Source: Doris montereyensis (lineage: Eukaryota > Mollusca > Gastropoda > Nudibranchia > Dorididae). From it: a stretch of 64,000 nt of DNA. Under the pieces are notes generated by a model, which searched no databases, was not told where the DNA came from, and worked only from the letters and a program-made list of their open reading frames with translations. The position numbers and the translations under genes were made by a program. Location of the stretch: positions 50,001 to 114,000 of the forward strand of contig JAXRKP010000185.1 in assembly GCA_037039925.1 (NCBI GenBank), given 5' to 3'. Of the stretch, positions 63,045 through 64,000 are shown piece after piece; within the stretch, counting starts at the first letter, position 1, and every line of letters begins with the position of its first letter.

Positions 63045-63287
63045 CTAGTGTGGCCTTGCTTCTTCATATTCTTCAGGTGTAAGCGGAAGGTCATGAACAA
63101 ACGACTTGTTTAGTTTGTGGTCATTTGCGGTTGATATCCGCTCATATTCTTCGCGGAAGCTACATGTCCTGGCACTGTTAACTGATGTATGGAAGTGTCT
63201 TCTCACCAGGATGTAGTCTATCTGATGGTGGGTGCCGTTTGGGCTGTGCCAGGTCCACCGTCTAGATGCCTTATGATGGTCGATCCA
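63045..63287 (-). mobile_element. Non-LTR retrotransposon endonuclease fragment, minus strand
   Basis: The minus strand reads RRWTWHSPNGTHHQIDYILV then RRHFHTSVNSARTCSF and NDHKL. This is the C-terminal end of an apurinic-endonuclease-like domain: the W.SP...QIDYI motif and the (S)DH motif region, here NDH. The conserved S before DH is replaced by N. Only about 80 codons remain. It differs from the endonuclease at 13 kb. Confidence 0.75.
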
Positions 63288-64000
63288 AAACTTAGAAAGC
63301 AGCAAGCAGGATTTAGGAAAGGCCATTCTTGCTCAAACCACATATTCACTCTTAGACAAATTTTTGAATAATGTCAAGAATGGAATGCTCCCCTGTACTC
63401 AAATTTTATAGATTTTGAAAAGGCTTTTGATAGTGTACACAGACCTACATTATGGAACATCCTACGACACTATGGCATTCCCTCTAAGGTAGTTAGCATA
63501 ATCAAACTGCTTTACATGGATTTCCATGCTAAATTAATCTGTAGAAATAAATTGACGGAGAGCGTAAACATCAACACAGGTGTGAAACAAGACTGCATTC
63601 TATCACCTTTTGCTATTCTGCCTTGCTATCGATTGGATTATGAAGGAATCTGTTCAAAATAAGAAAACAGGTCTAAGAAATATTAGGGGGCCTTGATTTT
63701 GCTGATGATGTTGTACTCCTGTCACAGGACATCACAGATATACAAACCAAAACACAGCGAGTTGATAACAATGCACAAAAGCTGGGGCTACACATGAATA
63801 TTGGAAAAACAAAAATGATGAGGATGAACAACAAATCGAAACAACCCGTGAAACTTGGAAACAAGGAGATTGAGAATATACAAGCTTTCACATATCTCGG
63901 AAATAAAATTACTCAAAATCGAAATTCTGAAGATGAAATCAAAGTAAGGTTAACAAAAGCAAGAAAAGTATTTGGATCCCTGAATAATATTTGTAATTCA
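63288..64000 (+). mobile_element. Non-LTR reverse transcriptase fragment, runs off the window
   Basis: The plus strand begins RKQQAGFRKGHSCSNHIFTL, then after one in-frame stop (at about 63,369) FIDFEKAFDSVHRPTLWNIL (motif A), NINTGVKQDCILSPF (motif B), and after a frame shift LDFADDVVLL (the catalytic FADD motif C), KLGLHMNIGKTKMM and FTYLGNKITQ. This is the reverse transcriptase core of RTE/CFDP2-like elements. The N-terminal fingers and the endonuclease are missing, and the start abuts an oppositely oriented endonuclease fragment of another element. One stop and one frameshift were seen. Confidence 0.88.

Overview
This window is animal nuclear DNA: AT-rich, intron-rich, and crowded with minisatellites and transposon relics. 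The taxon is inferred only. The gene structure and repeat mix (tRNA-type SINEs, non-LTR retroelements of the craniofacial-development-protein-2-like kind, piggyBac, hAT and Mutator-like relics) suggest a marine invertebrate, most likely a mollusc. There are no bacterial genes, operons or CRISPR arrays.

One host gene runs left to right through about 51 kb. Eighteen exons between about 1,707 and 52,646 encode most of a KDM7-family (PHF8/PHF2/KDM7A) JmjC histone demethylase. Exons E1-E6 (1.7-8.3 kb) hold the JmjC core and E7 its C-terminal helical extension. E8-E13 (24.6-37.0 kb) are lysine-rich and acidic linker, including a 42-bp coding minisatellite in E9. E14-E18 (40.4-52.6 kb) are the conserved family C-terminus ending in a TAKQRLGKLLKI-type tail and a stop codon. 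The PHD finger that should lead the protein lies left of the window. All three iron ligands (His, Asp, His) are readable, but nearly every exon needs one or two single-base corrections, mostly in homopolymers. I read these as errors of a noisy long-read assembly rather than gene death, because splice sites and intron phases agree at most junctions.

The introns are the striking part. Most large introns carry their own unrelated tandem array (units of about 21, 46, 30, 25, 51, 60, 25, 35, 26, 42, 41, 37, 34 and 39 bp). Two more large arrays (44 and 41 bp) lie downstream of the gene at 57-62.8 kb. By my estimate about a third of the window is tandem repeat. Two arrays carry splice-acceptor-like sequence in every unit, and one of these (23.5-24.2 kb) is built from the real E7 intron-exon junction. 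Two dispersed element families (called A and B here) repeatedly border the arrays.

Mobile relics: piggyBac-like fragments at 0.1-1.2, 26.5-27.4 and 49.5-51.2 kb; an antisense Mutator-like transposase at 27.6-29.5 kb; a 1.18-kb hAT element with terminal inverted repeats and a BED-like zinc finger that splits a 39-bp array at 44.2-45.4 kb; two 5'-complete but 3'-truncated non-LTR copies (4.5-5.9 kb minus, 13.0-14.7 kb plus); a reverse-transcriptase fragment at the right edge; several tRNA-derived SINEs; and a 246-bp MITE-like inverted-repeat element at 42.0 kb.

Coordinates of arrays and relics are approximate (about 10-30 bp). Most long open frames here are translations of repeats and are not genes.
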